Source of the DNA: Bailinhaonella thermotolerans
Lineage (GTDB): Bacteria > Actinomycetota > Actinomycetes > Streptosporangiales > Streptosporangiaceae
DNA: 64,000 bases
Reading direction: 5' to 3'
Assembly: GCF_003594875.1 (NCBI RefSeq)
Contig: NZ_QZEY01000004.1
Location: 310,001-374,000 of the forward strand
Shown: positions 33,922 to 42,262 of the stretch, piece by piece
Layout: each line of letters opens with the position of its first letter
Position numbering within the stretch: the first letter of the stretch is position 1
Translations under genes and position numbers: made by a program
The notes under the pieces: model-generated
Seen by the model: only the letters and a program-made list of their open reading frames with translations
What the model was told of the DNA's origin: nothing
Databases searched by the model: none

Positions 33922-35601
33922 TCAGGTACGGCAGAGGGCCCGCTCCAGCACGTCCCCCATCGTGGCCGCCGGGTCCCCGGCGGGCCCGGGCGCGCGCCAC
34001 GCGATGATCCCGTCCGGCCTGACCAGCGCCGCCCCCGCGGCGCCGACCCCGTGCCGGTTCGCCCACACCCCGTCCCGGTCCACGAGCCCGCCGTACGCCT
34101 CCGGAGCGCGGCACGCCGTGCCGTACGCCGGGGAGGTCCCGGGCGCCGTGCCGTACGCCGGGGAACCCGCGGGGGCGACCACGTGGACGGCGAGGGTGAC
34201 GCCCAGCCGGTCCGCCACCGTCCGGCCGGCGTCGGCCCACGCGGCCCCGTCCGGGCCGCAGACCAGCGTGAGGCCCGCGCCGTACAGGTCGAGCGTGGAG
34301 ATCGGGACACCGCCGCGCTCCAGCACGACGTGCGGCGCGCGGCTGCCCGGCCGGCCGGTCGGGACGCGCGGGTCCTCCAGGAGCGAGCCGTCGTCGCCGG
34401 GCTCGGTGAGGATCGCGGGGGAGTGGCAGCGGTACCCGAGGATCAGGGAGTAGACGTCCTCCACCGGTTCGGGCAGCTCGCCCCGCAGCTCGGGCGAGAT
34501 CCGCACCCCGAAGTTGGCGAGCTGGTGGTCGGCGGTAAGGTTCGCGGCCGGGCGGCGCTCGGCGTCGTAGGCCGCCAGCAGCCCCGGTCCCGCCTCGCCG
34601 CGCAGGACCAGCGCCAGCCGCCACGCGATGTCGTACCCGTCGATGATCGCCGTGCTCCCGCCCATCCCGCCGGTCGGGGGCATCGTGTGCGCGGCGTCGC
34701 CGGTGAGGAAGACGCGGCCCTCGGCGTACCGCCCGGCCGTCAGGTGCGCGATCGTGAACGACCCCTGATCGACGATCTTCACCGGGAGGTCCGGCAGCCC
34801 GACCGCGACGCGGACCAGCTCCACCGCCCGCTCCTCCGGGTACGCCGGCCGGTCGCCGGGGCCGTACTGCACGCCCAGCAGGTGCCCGGCCGCGCCGATG
34901 CCGGTCACGATCGCGCCCTCCAGGACGGGGCTGTGGACGTACCAGATGACCGTCTCCCGCTCGCGGACGAGCCCGCCCAGGTCCGCCTCGAACAGGATCG
35001 AGCGCATCTGCCCCAGGTCGCCCCGCCCGCCGGTCGGCACGCCGAGCGCCCGCCGCACCCCGCTGCGGTGCCCGTCCGCGGCCACCAGGTAGTCCGCCCG
35101 AACCGTGCTCTCCCGCCCGGTCCGCAGGTCCCGCAGCACCGCCGTGACCCCGTCGGCGTCCTGCTCGAACCCGGTGAGCCTGGTGGAGAAGCGCAGGTCG
35201 GCGCCCGCCTCCTCGGCCATGCGGCGCAGCACCCGCTCGACCTCGGCCTGCGGGACCCCGGCCCCCGGCGAGGGCGTGATCGCGGCGAGGGCGGCCATCT
35301 CCGCCTCGTCGCTCTCCACCAGCACCGTCGGCTCCGGGTCGCTCAGGCTGGACCCCATCGCGATGCGCGTGTCGTCGGAGACCTCCGCCGACATCTCCAT
35401 GATGGCCCGCTCCAGGCCGGGGGCCGCCCGCAGCAGCTCCATCGTCCGAGGGCCGATCCCGAACGCCTTGGGCTGCGCCGACGTCCCCTCGTGCCGCTCG
35501 GCGAGCAGCACCCGGACCCCGCGCAGGGCGAGGAAGAACGCCGTGGTCAGCCCGGCGTACCCACCTCCGCACACGATGACCGGCACCCGTTCGTCGCGCA
35601 T
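33922..35601 (-). CDS. FAD-dependent aromatic hydroxylase-type monooxygenase
   Basis: 559 residues. GGGYAGLTTAFFLALRGVRVLLAER is the N-terminal FAD fold (glycine-rich loop at about 12-17), VAADGHRSGVRRALG the DG motif (about 170) and LTGDAAHTMPPTGGMGGS the GD motif (about 290). The C-terminal thioredoxin-like domain is that of polyketide hydroxylases such as OxyS/MtmOIV-like enzymes and MhpA-like ones. An insert near 475-510 with two SPAYGTA repeats is encoded by GCCGTACGCC-type sequence and looks like an acquired repeat. The ATG has a perfect AGGAGG. The substrate is unknown and no pathway genes are adjacent. Confidence 0.88.
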   Translation of the reverse strand: MRDERVPVIVCGGGYAGLTTAFFLALRGVRVLLAERHEGTSAQPKAFGIGPRTMELLRAAPGLERAIMEMSAEVSDDTRIAMGSSLSDPEPTVLVESDEAEMAALAAITPSPGAGVPQAEVERVLRRMAEEAGADLRFSTRLTGFEQDADGVTAVLRDLRTGRESTVRADYLVAADGHRSGVRRALGVPTGGRGDLGQMRSILFEADLGGLVRERETVIWYVHSPVLEGAIVTGIGAAGHLLGVQYGPGDRPAYPEERAVELVRVAVGLPDLPVKIVDQGSFTIAHLTAGRYAEGRVFLTGDAAHTMPPTGGMGGSTAIIDGYDIAWRLALVLRGEAGPGLLAAYDAERRPAANLTADHQLANFGVRISPELRGELPEPVEDVYSLILGYRCHSPAILTEPGDDGSLLEDPRVPTGRPGSRAPHVVLERGGVPISTLDLYGAGLTLVCGPDGAAWADAGRTVADRLGVTLAVHVVAPAGSPAYGTAPGTSPAYGTACRAPEAYGGLVDRDGVWANRHGVGAAGAALVRPDGIIAWRAPGPAGDPAATMGDVLERALCRT

Positions 35602-35617
35602 GCGGCACCTCCTGTCG

Positions 35618-35678
35618 AGATATATCGCTTCTTGCCGGGAACGTACGCCGGGGGTCCGCGACGGTCAAGACATATCGC
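35618..35678 (-). promoter_or_regulatory. Promoter with repeated GCGATATATCT-type sites for the monooxygenase gene
   Basis: On the minus strand TTGACC (35663-35668) and TACGTT (35640-35645) are 17 bp apart, a good housekeeping promoter. Two copies of the element GCGATATRTCT lie at 35668-35678, just upstream of the -35, and at 35618-35628, in the leader. The downstream copy includes a palindromic GATATATC. The centres are 50 bp apart, about five helical turns. A PadR- or TetR-like repressor is suspected; none is encoded next to it. Confidence 0.65.
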
Positions 35679-35793
35679 GTTTGGTCACGGACCTCGGCTC
35701 GCTGACCTTTACGTTTGTGGGTGTGTGATTACTTCGGAGCCCGGGTAGTTAACGTGCCGTAGCCGATCCATTACCCGAAAGGCTGGAGTGCGA

Positions 35794-35919
35794 GTGTCTA
35801 GCCATACCCTTCCGCACCCGCTCGGCCCGCCCCGCGCCCGTCCCGCGACGCCCCGCGGACGACCACCGCCCGTCCGCGTACCCGACCCGATTCCCATCCG
35901 CGATCACACGAGGAGTTGA
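35794..35919 (+). CDS. Possible 41-residue Pro/Arg-rich peptide or leader RNA
   Basis: In the 557-bp gap between two minus-strand/plus-free genes, a GTG at 35794 follows AAAGGCTGGAG and opens a 41-codon frame rich in Pro and Arg, ending 35919. The AT-richer DNA before it (35700-35790) looks like a promoter and leader. Two strong hairpins follow at 35948-36017. The coding evidence is weak; a noncoding RNA is as likely. No downstream gene lies on this strand, so it is not an attenuator for a following gene. Confidence 0.3.
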   Translation: MSSHTLPHPLGPPRARPATPRGRPPPVRVPDPIPIRDHTRS

Positions 35920-35947
35920 CCGCCCCTGGCCCATCGCCTGGTGACTC

Positions 35948-36017
35948 GCGGGCGGCTCCCGCAGCCGCCCGCCTCCCACCCCTGATCACCGGCCCCCGCG
36001 CCCCCCGCGGGGGCCGG
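35948..36017 (+). terminator. Two consecutive strong hairpins
   Basis: The first hairpin has a 10-bp perfect stem (35948-35957 with 35963-35972, loop CCCGC). The second has a 12-bp perfect stem (35989-36000 with 36006-36017, 5-base loop). They lie 15 bp apart and would end any plus-strand transcript from the small region upstream. No other plus-strand gene explains them. Confidence 0.65.
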
Positions 36018-36030
36018 TTCACGTCCCGAC

Positions 36031-36158
36031 ACCCCCTCCCCCCGCCGTACGGCCAAGCCCGGCTCACGGACGGCCGGGGCGGTGCGAGCCGTATGGGCCG
36101 CGGTCGCGCGTGACCGGGGGTTCGCGGGACGCCGTACGGCCGGCGGCGGGGGAGGGGG
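36031..36158. repeat. Long inverted repeat enclosing about 90 bp
   Basis: CCCCCTCCCCCCGCCGTACGGC near 36031-36052 is complementary, with one base difference and a small insert, to the sequence GCCGTACGGC..GGCGGGGGAGGGGG at 36131-36158. The right arm abuts the stop codon of the minus-strand TPR gene, so the structure may serve as its terminator. Confidence 0.5.
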
Positions 36159-37991
36159 TCAGCGGCGGCGGAAGAGGCGGCGCCAGCGGGAGCGCGGGCG
36201 CTCCGGGGGCGGGGCAGGGGCGGGGGCGGCCAGGCGGCGCAGGTCGGGGTGCATGTCCGGGGTGGCGAGGACCAGGGCGCGCAGGGAGTCGAGGATGGTG
36301 ACGGGGCGGGTGGTCGCGGCCTCGGCGGCGGCCATGAAGCGCCAGCCGACGAGTTCGGCGACGTCGCCGCGGGCCTCGGGGTTGACCCAGGCGGTGGCGA
36401 CCAGGGCGGCGAGGGCGGCCTCGGTAATCCAGTCCTCGGGGCCGTACGCCAGGTCGATCAGCACGCGCCGGCGGTCGGACTCGGCCCAGGGCTGGTCCGG
36501 CCGGTGGTGCGCGATGCCGAAGCACGCCCACGCCTGGACCTGGCGCAGCCACTGCGGCCACACCTCGGGCCGGTCGAACGGGCACTCCGGCGGGTGCACG
36601 AGCACGCCGAGGAGGTCGTCGAGCGGCAGCGCCGACAGCCGCACGGCCTGGTCGTACGCCCCGGGCAGGTGACGCCAGGGCGACTCGGCCAGGGCGGCGA
36701 CCGCCCGCGCCGCCTCCGGCGACGGCGGGGGCACGACGGGCACGGCGCGGGTCCCCTCGAAGTGCCAGACCCGCCGCCCCACCGACCTGACGGCGCCCTT
36801 CTCGAACACCTCGGGCACGGTCAGCCGCGCGTCGGGCGCGGGCACGTCCTGGATCTCGATGGAGTACCCCGGCAGCACCCGCGCGAACGCCAGCAGCGCG
36901 CTCGGCGGCTCGGGGGCGGACAGGAACGCCTCGCCCGTGGCGGGGGCGTCGCCCGCCTTCTCCAGCACCTGGTACAGCAGGTTGACCACCGCCTCCGACG
37001 CCGCCGGGGCCCGGCCCAGCCAGTCCCGGGGCGCGGAGTGCACCGCCAGCACCGAGTCGGCGTGCTCGTTCCCGGGGTGCTCGCGCAGGTAGTTCGCGAG
37101 CTCCACCAGGTGCCGCACGTCGCCGTCGCGCTCGAACCGCATCCCGCGCGCCGTCGGGAACGCCGACTCGTGCGCCGGGTCGCGCCGCAGCGCCCGCTCC
37201 ACCCACGCGAGCCCGTCGTCGAGGCGTCCCGCCCGGTGCAGCAGTTCGCCGATGTCCGTGTGCAGGTAGAGGTTGCCCGGGTCGTGCTCCAGCGCCCGGA
37301 CCAGCGCCCGCTCCGCCTCGGGCCACCGCTCCAGGTTCCGGTAGGCGTACCCGGCCGCGATCGCCGCCTGCATCGACGGCTCCAGCCGGTACGACCGCTC
37401 CGCCAGCCCCGCGGCCTCCCCGGGCTCGCCGGCCCGCCGTACCAGCATCGACCCGGCCCACAGCAGCATCGGGTGATCCGGATACAGCCGCACGGCGTGC
37501 CGCACGAGCTGCACATAGGGCGCCAGCGGCTCGCGCTCCCCCTCGGGCAGCGGGTCGGGCATCACGGCCGCCAGTGACCCGATCAGCGAGCAGAGGGTGT
37601 CCGGGTCGATGCGGGAGGCCAGCTCCGGGTCCAGCACCCAGGGCACATGCGCCCACCGCCCGCCCATCTCGTGCGCCTGCGCCGACACCAGCAGGTCCAG
37701 CGCCTCGGCGTGCTCCCCACGGGCCGCCAGCAGATGGGCCCGGGCCAGCACGGTGCCCAGGAAGACCGGCTCCTCCATGGGGAACAGCCCGGCCCCGCCG
37801 TCCGGCGCCCCCGACAACCGGGCCAGCAGCTCATGCGCCTCGGGCAACCCCGGCTCGAACACCAGCGCGGCGGCCACGTGCTCCGCCGCGTGGGTCACAT
37901 CCCCGTCATCAAGCGCCAGCCGGGCGAGACTGACCTCCCCCTCAGCCTGCAACCGGGGATCATCCATCCCCTCCCGCCCATCAATCTCCAC
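36159..37991 (-). CDS. TPR-repeat protein of unknown function
   Basis: 610 residues from GTG 37991, which has GGGAGG just upstream; ATG 37967 is the alternative. Residues 15-320 form TPR-like helical hairpins (for example RALVRALEHDPGNLYLHTDIGELLHRAGRLDDGLAWVERALRRDP spans two units). The second half is globular, with YSIEIQDVPAPD and WPQWLRQVQAWACFGIAHH, and ends in a very basic tail RSRWRRLFRRR. There is no signal peptide. TPR scaffolds bind other proteins; the partner is unknown. Confidence 0.75.
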   Translation of the reverse strand: MEIDGREGMDDPRLQAEGEVSLARLALDDGDVTHAAEHVAAALVFEPGLPEAHELLARLSGAPDGGAGLFPMEEPVFLGTVLARAHLLAARGEHAEALDLLVSAQAHEMGGRWAHVPWVLDPELASRIDPDTLCSLIGSLAAVMPDPLPEGEREPLAPYVQLVRHAVRLYPDHPMLLWAGSMLVRRAGEPGEAAGLAERSYRLEPSMQAAIAAGYAYRNLERWPEAERALVRALEHDPGNLYLHTDIGELLHRAGRLDDGLAWVERALRRDPAHESAFPTARGMRFERDGDVRHLVELANYLREHPGNEHADSVLAVHSAPRDWLGRAPAASEAVVNLLYQVLEKAGDAPATGEAFLSAPEPPSALLAFARVLPGYSIEIQDVPAPDARLTVPEVFEKGAVRSVGRRVWHFEGTRAVPVVPPPSPEAARAVAALAESPWRHLPGAYDQAVRLSALPLDDLLGVLVHPPECPFDRPEVWPQWLRQVQAWACFGIAHHRPDQPWAESDRRRVLIDLAYGPEDWITEAALAALVATAWVNPEARGDVAELVGWRFMAAAEAATTRPVTILDSLRALVLATPDMHPDLRRLAAPAPAPPPERPRSRWRRLFRRR

Positions 37992-38389
37992 CCCAACCTC
38001 CCACAATCAGGCCAAACACCCTCCCACACAAACCTCCGCCAAGGCGACTCCCATACCAGCCCCGTCCAGATCCGCCCGGCGCTCCCCGGCCAGGGGTTTT
38101 CCGGGCGACGGCTCCCGGCGCGCGGGGAGAGCCGGGCGCGGTGCGGGTCCGCCGTCGTCAGCCCGGTGGGGGACGGGAGGTGTACGGCCATCGGCCCAGG
38201 TGAGGCCCGCCCCGCACGCGCGGCAGAGGCTTCTCGTGGGATCGCGGCCCGGCCGGTGTACGCCGATCCGCGTAGCCGGGGTCCCGCCTCAGGGCCGATG
38301 CCCGGGCGCGTCGCGGCGGCACATGATGAGCGACGTCAGGCATGCCGGGGTTCCTCACCCCGCCCTCACCGTCAGCCCTGGGATACGCG
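37992..38389. other. Intergenic region, divergent genes
   Basis: About 400 bp. No gene is supported on either strand. A few short open frames lack ribosome-binding sites. CCCCGGCCAGGGGTTTT at 38084-38100 is a weak 4-bp-stem hairpin with a T run. The promoter of the DUF2306 gene must lie near 38300-38380 but is not obvious. Confidence 0.4.
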
Positions 38390-39133
38390 ATGACCGACCA
38401 TCGGAGCGGGAGCGCCGCCACCCATCGGAGCGGGACCGCCGTCACCACGCCGCCGCGAGCCCGCAGGGCCTGGCTGCTGCTCGTCGTCGCGGCGGCGTTC
38501 GGAGCCGTGCTCGCCGCCCCCTATCTCGGGCTCGACAGCGGGGACAGCCGGCTCGACGTGACGGGCCGCCCGCACTACTACCTGCTCGTCGCGCACATCT
38601 TCACGGCGCTGGTCGCGCTCGTCCTCGGCCCGTTCCAGTTCATCCCGGCGATCCGGGCGCGCCGGCGGGCGCACCGCGCGATCGGGCGCTGCTATCTCCT
38701 CGCGGGAGTGCTCCCCTCGGCGCTGACCGCCGTACCGGTGGCGCTGCTCTCGGGCCGCCTCGTCTCCCAGATCGGCCTGACGATCCCCGCCGTCCTGTGG
38801 CTGGTCACCGGCTGGCTCGCGGTCAGGGCCGCGCGCCGCCGCGACTTCGCGCGCCATCGGCGGTGGATGATGCGCAACTACGCGCTCACCTTCCTCGCCG
38901 TCACCTCGCGCGTCCTGGTGCCGCTCCTCCTGCTGGCCCAGGTGCCGTTCGGTGGCGCGGGCGCGGGCTCGATCGGCGACGACGTCCGGTCGGTGATCCC
39001 GATCGGGCAGGCGCTCGGATGGATCGTCAACCTCGCCGTCGTGGAACTCCTCATCAGGCGGCCCCGCTCGCGCCGAGCCCGCGACGCGGCCACGGAGCGC
39101 CCGGAAAGCGAGGAAACCCCAGTCCGGTCGTGA
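38390..39133 (+). CDS. DUF2306 membrane protein
   Basis: 247 residues from ATG 38390. Five to six hydrophobic segments occur (AWLLLVVAAAFGAVLAAPYL, YLLVAHIFTALVALVLGPFQF, LAGVLPSALTAVPVALL, LTIPAVLWLVTGWLAV, then VPLLLLAQVPF). RRAHRAIGRCYLL and FARHRRWMMRNYALTF are typical of DUF2306 proteins. Their conserved His and Arg could bind haem or metal, but the function is unproven. The stop codon lies inside a terminator hairpin. Confidence 0.8.
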   Translation: MTDHRSGSAATHRSGTAVTTPPRARRAWLLLVVAAAFGAVLAAPYLGLDSGDSRLDVTGRPHYYLLVAHIFTALVALVLGPFQFIPAIRARRRAHRAIGRCYLLAGVLPSALTAVPVALLSGRLVSQIGLTIPAVLWLVTGWLAVRAARRRDFARHRRWMMRNYALTFLAVTSRVLVPLLLLAQVPFGGAGAGSIGDDVRSVIPIGQALGWIVNLAVVELLIRRPRSRRARDAATERPESEETPVRS

Positions 39134-39150
39134 CCGGCTGGGGTTTCCTC
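39110..39150. terminator. Bidirectional 19-bp-stem terminator overlapping the DUF2306 stop codon
   Basis: Arms 39110-39129 and 39132-39150 pair along 19 bp with one bulged T at 39123. The loop is only two bases, and the TGA of DUF2306 lies in it. It would also end the minus-strand tRNA-Lys transcript, which finishes 6 bp away. Confidence 0.85.
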
Positions 39151-39155
39151 GTCGG

Positions 39156-39229
39156 TGCGCCGCCAGGGACTCGAACCCCGGACCCGCTGATTAAGAGTCA
39201 GCTGCTCTAACCAACTGAGCTAGCGGCGC
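39156..39229 (-). tRNA. tRNA-Lys (CTT)
   Basis: A 74-nt cloverleaf on the minus strand. The acceptor arm GCGCCGC pairs with GCGGCGC. The D arm is GCTCAGTTGGTTAGAGC, the anticodon loop contains CTCTTAA with anticodon CTT, and the T arm has GGTTCGAGTCC. CCA is not encoded. Confidence 0.97.
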
Positions 39230-39270
39230 ATCTCGTGGGAAAAGTCTAGCAGGGGTCCGGGGTGCTTATG

Positions 39271-40131
39271 TCACGGTACGGCGGGGCGGGGGACGGCCCG
39301 GTCGAGCCAGGTGACGAGGGCGGTGAGGACCTCGTCGCGGTTGGTCTCGTGGAGCATCTCGTGGCGGCCGCCGGGGTAGAGGGCGGCGGTCAGGTGGATG
39401 AGGCCGGCCTTGCGGTAGCGGTCGAGGAGGGGGTCCAGGCCGGGGTGGAGGGGGTCCTGGTCGCCGGCCAGGACGTAGACGGGGAGGTCGGGGCGGACGC
39501 GGGAGAGCTCGGCGGGGTCGGCCAGGCGCGGGGCGTCGCGGAGGATCTCGGCGACCGCGGCCGGGGGGAGGGTGAAGCCGCAGGCGGGGTCGGCCGCGTA
39601 GGCGTCCACGCGGGACTCGTCGCGGGTGAGCCAGTCGTACGGCGTGCGCGCGGGGGCGAAGGCGGCGTTGAGGGCGGCCGGGTCGAACACGGACTCCGGG
39701 AGGAGGTCGAGGGCGGCCGTGCCGGAGAGCACGAGCGCGTCGAGCTCGTGGCTGTGGTCGAGCACGAGGTGCTGCGCCGCCCAGGAGCCCAGGCCGTGGC
39801 CGAGCAGGATGACCGGGTGCGGGGACTCGACGTCGCGGATGTGCCGCAGGATGGCGACCATGTCGCCGATCATCCGGCGCCAGCTTGACGGGCCGGGGTC
39901 GCCGAGCCGGCCGGGGGCGGCGCTGCGCCCGTGGCCCCGGTGGTCGTGGGCGTAGACGGTGTATCCGGCGGCGGTCAGGCGCGCCGCGACCTCGCGATAC
40001 CGGCCGGAGTGCTCGCCGGCGCCGTGCGCGATGTGCACCGTCCCCCGCCGCGTGGCCGCGTCGGACGCCCACCGGTAGGCGTAGATCGCCTGCTCGTCCG
40101 GGGAGGGGAAGATGCAGGTGGTCTCGGTCAC
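39271..40131 (-). CDS. Alpha/beta hydrolase, monoacylglycerol-lipase-like, with Gly at the nucleophile position
   Basis: 286 residues from GTG 40131 (GGAG upstream). The Hydrolase_4 fold shows HIAHGAGEHSGRY (oxyanion region), VYAHDHRGHGRS, then LLGHGLGSWAAQ, where family members have GHSxGS. The catalytic serine is replaced by glycine. Asp (LAGDQDPL, about 232) and His (GGRHEMLHE, about 262) are kept. It lies 9 bp after the acyl-CoA synthetase gene and surely shares its transcript. The pairing suggests lipid metabolism. Either activity is lost, or the neighbouring Ser takes over. Confidence 0.85.
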   Translation of the reverse strand: MTETTCIFPSPDEQAIYAYRWASDAATRRGTVHIAHGAGEHSGRYREVAARLTAAGYTVYAHDHRGHGRSAAPGRLGDPGPSSWRRMIGDMVAILRHIRDVESPHPVILLGHGLGSWAAQHLVLDHSHELDALVLSGTAALDLLPESVFDPAALNAAFAPARTPYDWLTRDESRVDAYAADPACGFTLPPAAVAEILRDAPRLADPAELSRVRPDLPVYVLAGDQDPLHPGLDPLLDRYRKAGLIHLTAALYPGGRHEMLHETNRDEVLTALVTWLDRAVPRPAVP

Positions 40132-40140
40132 TGAGCGCTC

Positions 40141-41970
40141 CTACGGGTGATGGTCCTGCGCCTTCAGTTCCGGGAAGTCCTCTTCACGGAATTCCAGCGG
40201 ACCGCGTTCCCCGCGCAGGCGGGCGTCCTCGGCCAGCGCCCGGAGCTCCACCCGGCGGATCTTCCCCGAGATCGTTTTGGGCAGGTCGGCGAACTCGATC
40301 ACTCGAACCCGTTTGTACGGCGAGAGCGCGCTTCTCGCGTAAGCCAGGATAGACAGCGCCGTGTCGGCGCGTGGTTCGAATCCCGCAGCCAGAGTTATAT
40401 ATGCCTTCGGCCGCGCGAGCCGTACGGGATCGGGCTCGGGGACGACGGCGGCCTCGGCGACGGCCTCGTGCTCCAGCAGCACGCTCTCCAGTTCGAAGGG
40501 CGAGATGCGGTAGTCGGACGCCTTGAACACGTCGTCGGTGCGGCCCACGTAGGTGATGTACCCGTCCGCGTCCCGGGAGGCGACGTCGCCCGTGTGGTAA
40601 TACCCGTCGCGCATGGCGTCCGCGGTGCGCTCGTCGTCGTCGCGGTATCCGGTCATGAGGCCGAGGGGTCGCCGTGACAGGTCGAGGCAGATCTCGCCGT
40701 CGTCGCCGGGCTCGCCGGTGACCGGGTCCACCAGGGTCACGGCGTACCCCGGGAGCGGGCGGCCCATGGAGCCCGGCCGTACCGGCTGGCCGGGGGTGTT
40801 GCCGATCTGGGCGGTGGTCTCGGTCTGGCCGTAGCCGTCGCGGACCGTGACGCCCCACGCGGCCTCGACCCGCTGGATGATCTCCGGGTTCAGCGGCTCC
40901 CCGGCGGCCACGGCGGTGCGCACCGGGCATTCGCCGAGGTCGGTCTGGACGAGCATGCGCCAGACCGTCGGCGGGGCGCAGAACGTGGTGACGCCGCAGC
41001 GGCGCAGCACCTCCAGCAGCCCGTCGGCGGAGAACCGCGTGTAGTTGTGCACGAGCGCGCACGCGCCGGCGTTCCAGGGCGCGAAGACGTTGCTCCAGGC
41101 GTGCTTGGCCCAGCCGGGGGAGGAGACGTTGAGGTGCACGTCGCCGGGGCGCAGCCCGATCCAGTACATCGTGGACAGGTGCCCCACCGGGTACGACGCG
41201 TACGTGTGCTCGACCAGCTTCGGCCGCGCGGTCGTGCCCGAGGTGAAGTACAGCAGCAGCGTGTCGCTCACCGGGGTCGCGCCGGTGGGCTCGAAGTGCG
41301 GCTCCACGTCGTACGCGTCGGTGTACGGCAGCCAGCCGTGCACCGGGCCCACGCTGATCTTGGTGAACGCGCCCGTGACCGACTGGAACTTGCCGGTGTC
41401 GGCCGCGCCGGTGATCACATGGGCGACCCGCCCGCGGTCCACGCGGTCCTGCAGGTCGGCGGGGGAGAGGAGGGTGGTCGCCGGGATCACCACCGCGCCC
41501 AGCTTCATGGCCGCGAGGATCGTCTCCCACAGTTCGACCTGGTTGCCCAGCATCAGCAGGACGCGCTCGCCGCGTTCCACGCCCTGCGCGCGCAGCCAGT
41601 TGGCCACCTGGTTCGACCGCAGCGACATCTCGCGGAAGGTGTACCGGGCGTCGGAGCCGTCCTCTTCCACGATCCACAGCGCGAGCCCGTCGGGGTCCTC
41701 GCGCGCCAGCACCCCGTCGAACCAGTCCAGCGCCCAGTTGAACTCGCCGAGCTCCGGCCACCGGAACCCCGCGCGCGCGGCGTCGTAGTCGTCGGCGTGC
41801 GCGAGCAGGAAGTCCCGCGCCGCGCGGAACCCGGCGACGCCGCCCCGGGCGGCCGGGGCCGCCGGATCAGGCCGGGACCCGGTGTCCTGCGGATGGTCCT
41901 GCCGGGGGTCCCGCTGTGAGTCCTGCCGGGGGTCCTGGTGGGAGTCCTTCTGGGGGTCACTGACAGCCAT
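40141..41970 (-). CDS. Acyl-CoA synthetase (AMP-forming), medium-chain type
   Basis: 609 residues from ATG 41970. ANL-superfamily motifs: YFTSGTTARPKLVEHTY (P-loop, about 240), GYGQTETTAQIG (A5, about 378), YHTGDVA (A7), and the A10 lysine in LPKTISGKIRRVELR (about 570). The order fits acetoacetyl/medium-chain acyl-CoA synthetases of the AcsM type. The first 45 residues are a low-complexity Gln/Asp/Arg tail with QDPRQD repeats, probably disordered. It activates a fatty or aromatic acid to its CoA thioester; it is followed by the hydrolase. Confidence 0.9.
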   Translation of the reverse strand: MAVSDPQKDSHQDPRQDSQRDPRQDHPQDTGSRPDPAAPAARGGVAGFRAARDFLLAHADDYDAARAGFRWPELGEFNWALDWFDGVLAREDPDGLALWIVEEDGSDARYTFREMSLRSNQVANWLRAQGVERGERVLLMLGNQVELWETILAAMKLGAVVIPATTLLSPADLQDRVDRGRVAHVITGAADTGKFQSVTGAFTKISVGPVHGWLPYTDAYDVEPHFEPTGATPVSDTLLLYFTSGTTARPKLVEHTYASYPVGHLSTMYWIGLRPGDVHLNVSSPGWAKHAWSNVFAPWNAGACALVHNYTRFSADGLLEVLRRCGVTTFCAPPTVWRMLVQTDLGECPVRTAVAAGEPLNPEIIQRVEAAWGVTVRDGYGQTETTAQIGNTPGQPVRPGSMGRPLPGYAVTLVDPVTGEPGDDGEICLDLSRRPLGLMTGYRDDDERTADAMRDGYYHTGDVASRDADGYITYVGRTDDVFKASDYRISPFELESVLLEHEAVAEAAVVPEPDPVRLARPKAYITLAAGFEPRADTALSILAYARSALSPYKRVRVIEFADLPKTISGKIRRVELRALAEDARLRGERGPLEFREEDFPELKAQDHHP

Positions 41971-42089
41971 GTGAGGAATCCTGACACCTGACAGCACACC
42001 GCGTAAGGGGGTTCGCGCGATCCCGCCGTCTTCCGTCCGGGCACGGCTCCCGCCGCCGCCAGACGGGCGGGCGAGCGGGCGGGGAAGCG

Positions 42090-42214
42090 GGTACGGCGGC
42101 GCGGCGCCGCGGTCCGATGCGGGTACGGCGGGCGGGACCGGTGCCCAGCGGCCGGCCGGTACGGCGGGGCGGGCGGGCCCGGTACGGCGGGCGGATCCGG
42201 TACGGCGGGCGGGG
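42090..42214. repeat. Interspersed GGTACGGCGG repeats, five copies
   Basis: Copies start at 42090, 42122, 42158, 42181 and 42199, each followed by GCGGG-rich sequence. They fill most of the gap (41971-42262) between the acyl-CoA synthetase and the LuxR-type gene. No gene is supported there. Confidence 0.7.
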
Positions 42215-42262
42215 CGCGGCGCCGGGGGTGAGGGCGGCGCGGGACGGGGGCGCGGGGGAGGG

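Noticed and set aside
38084-38100. Terminator CCCCGGCCAGGGGTTTT
   Set aside because: The stem is only 4 bp and no gene on that strand ends there.
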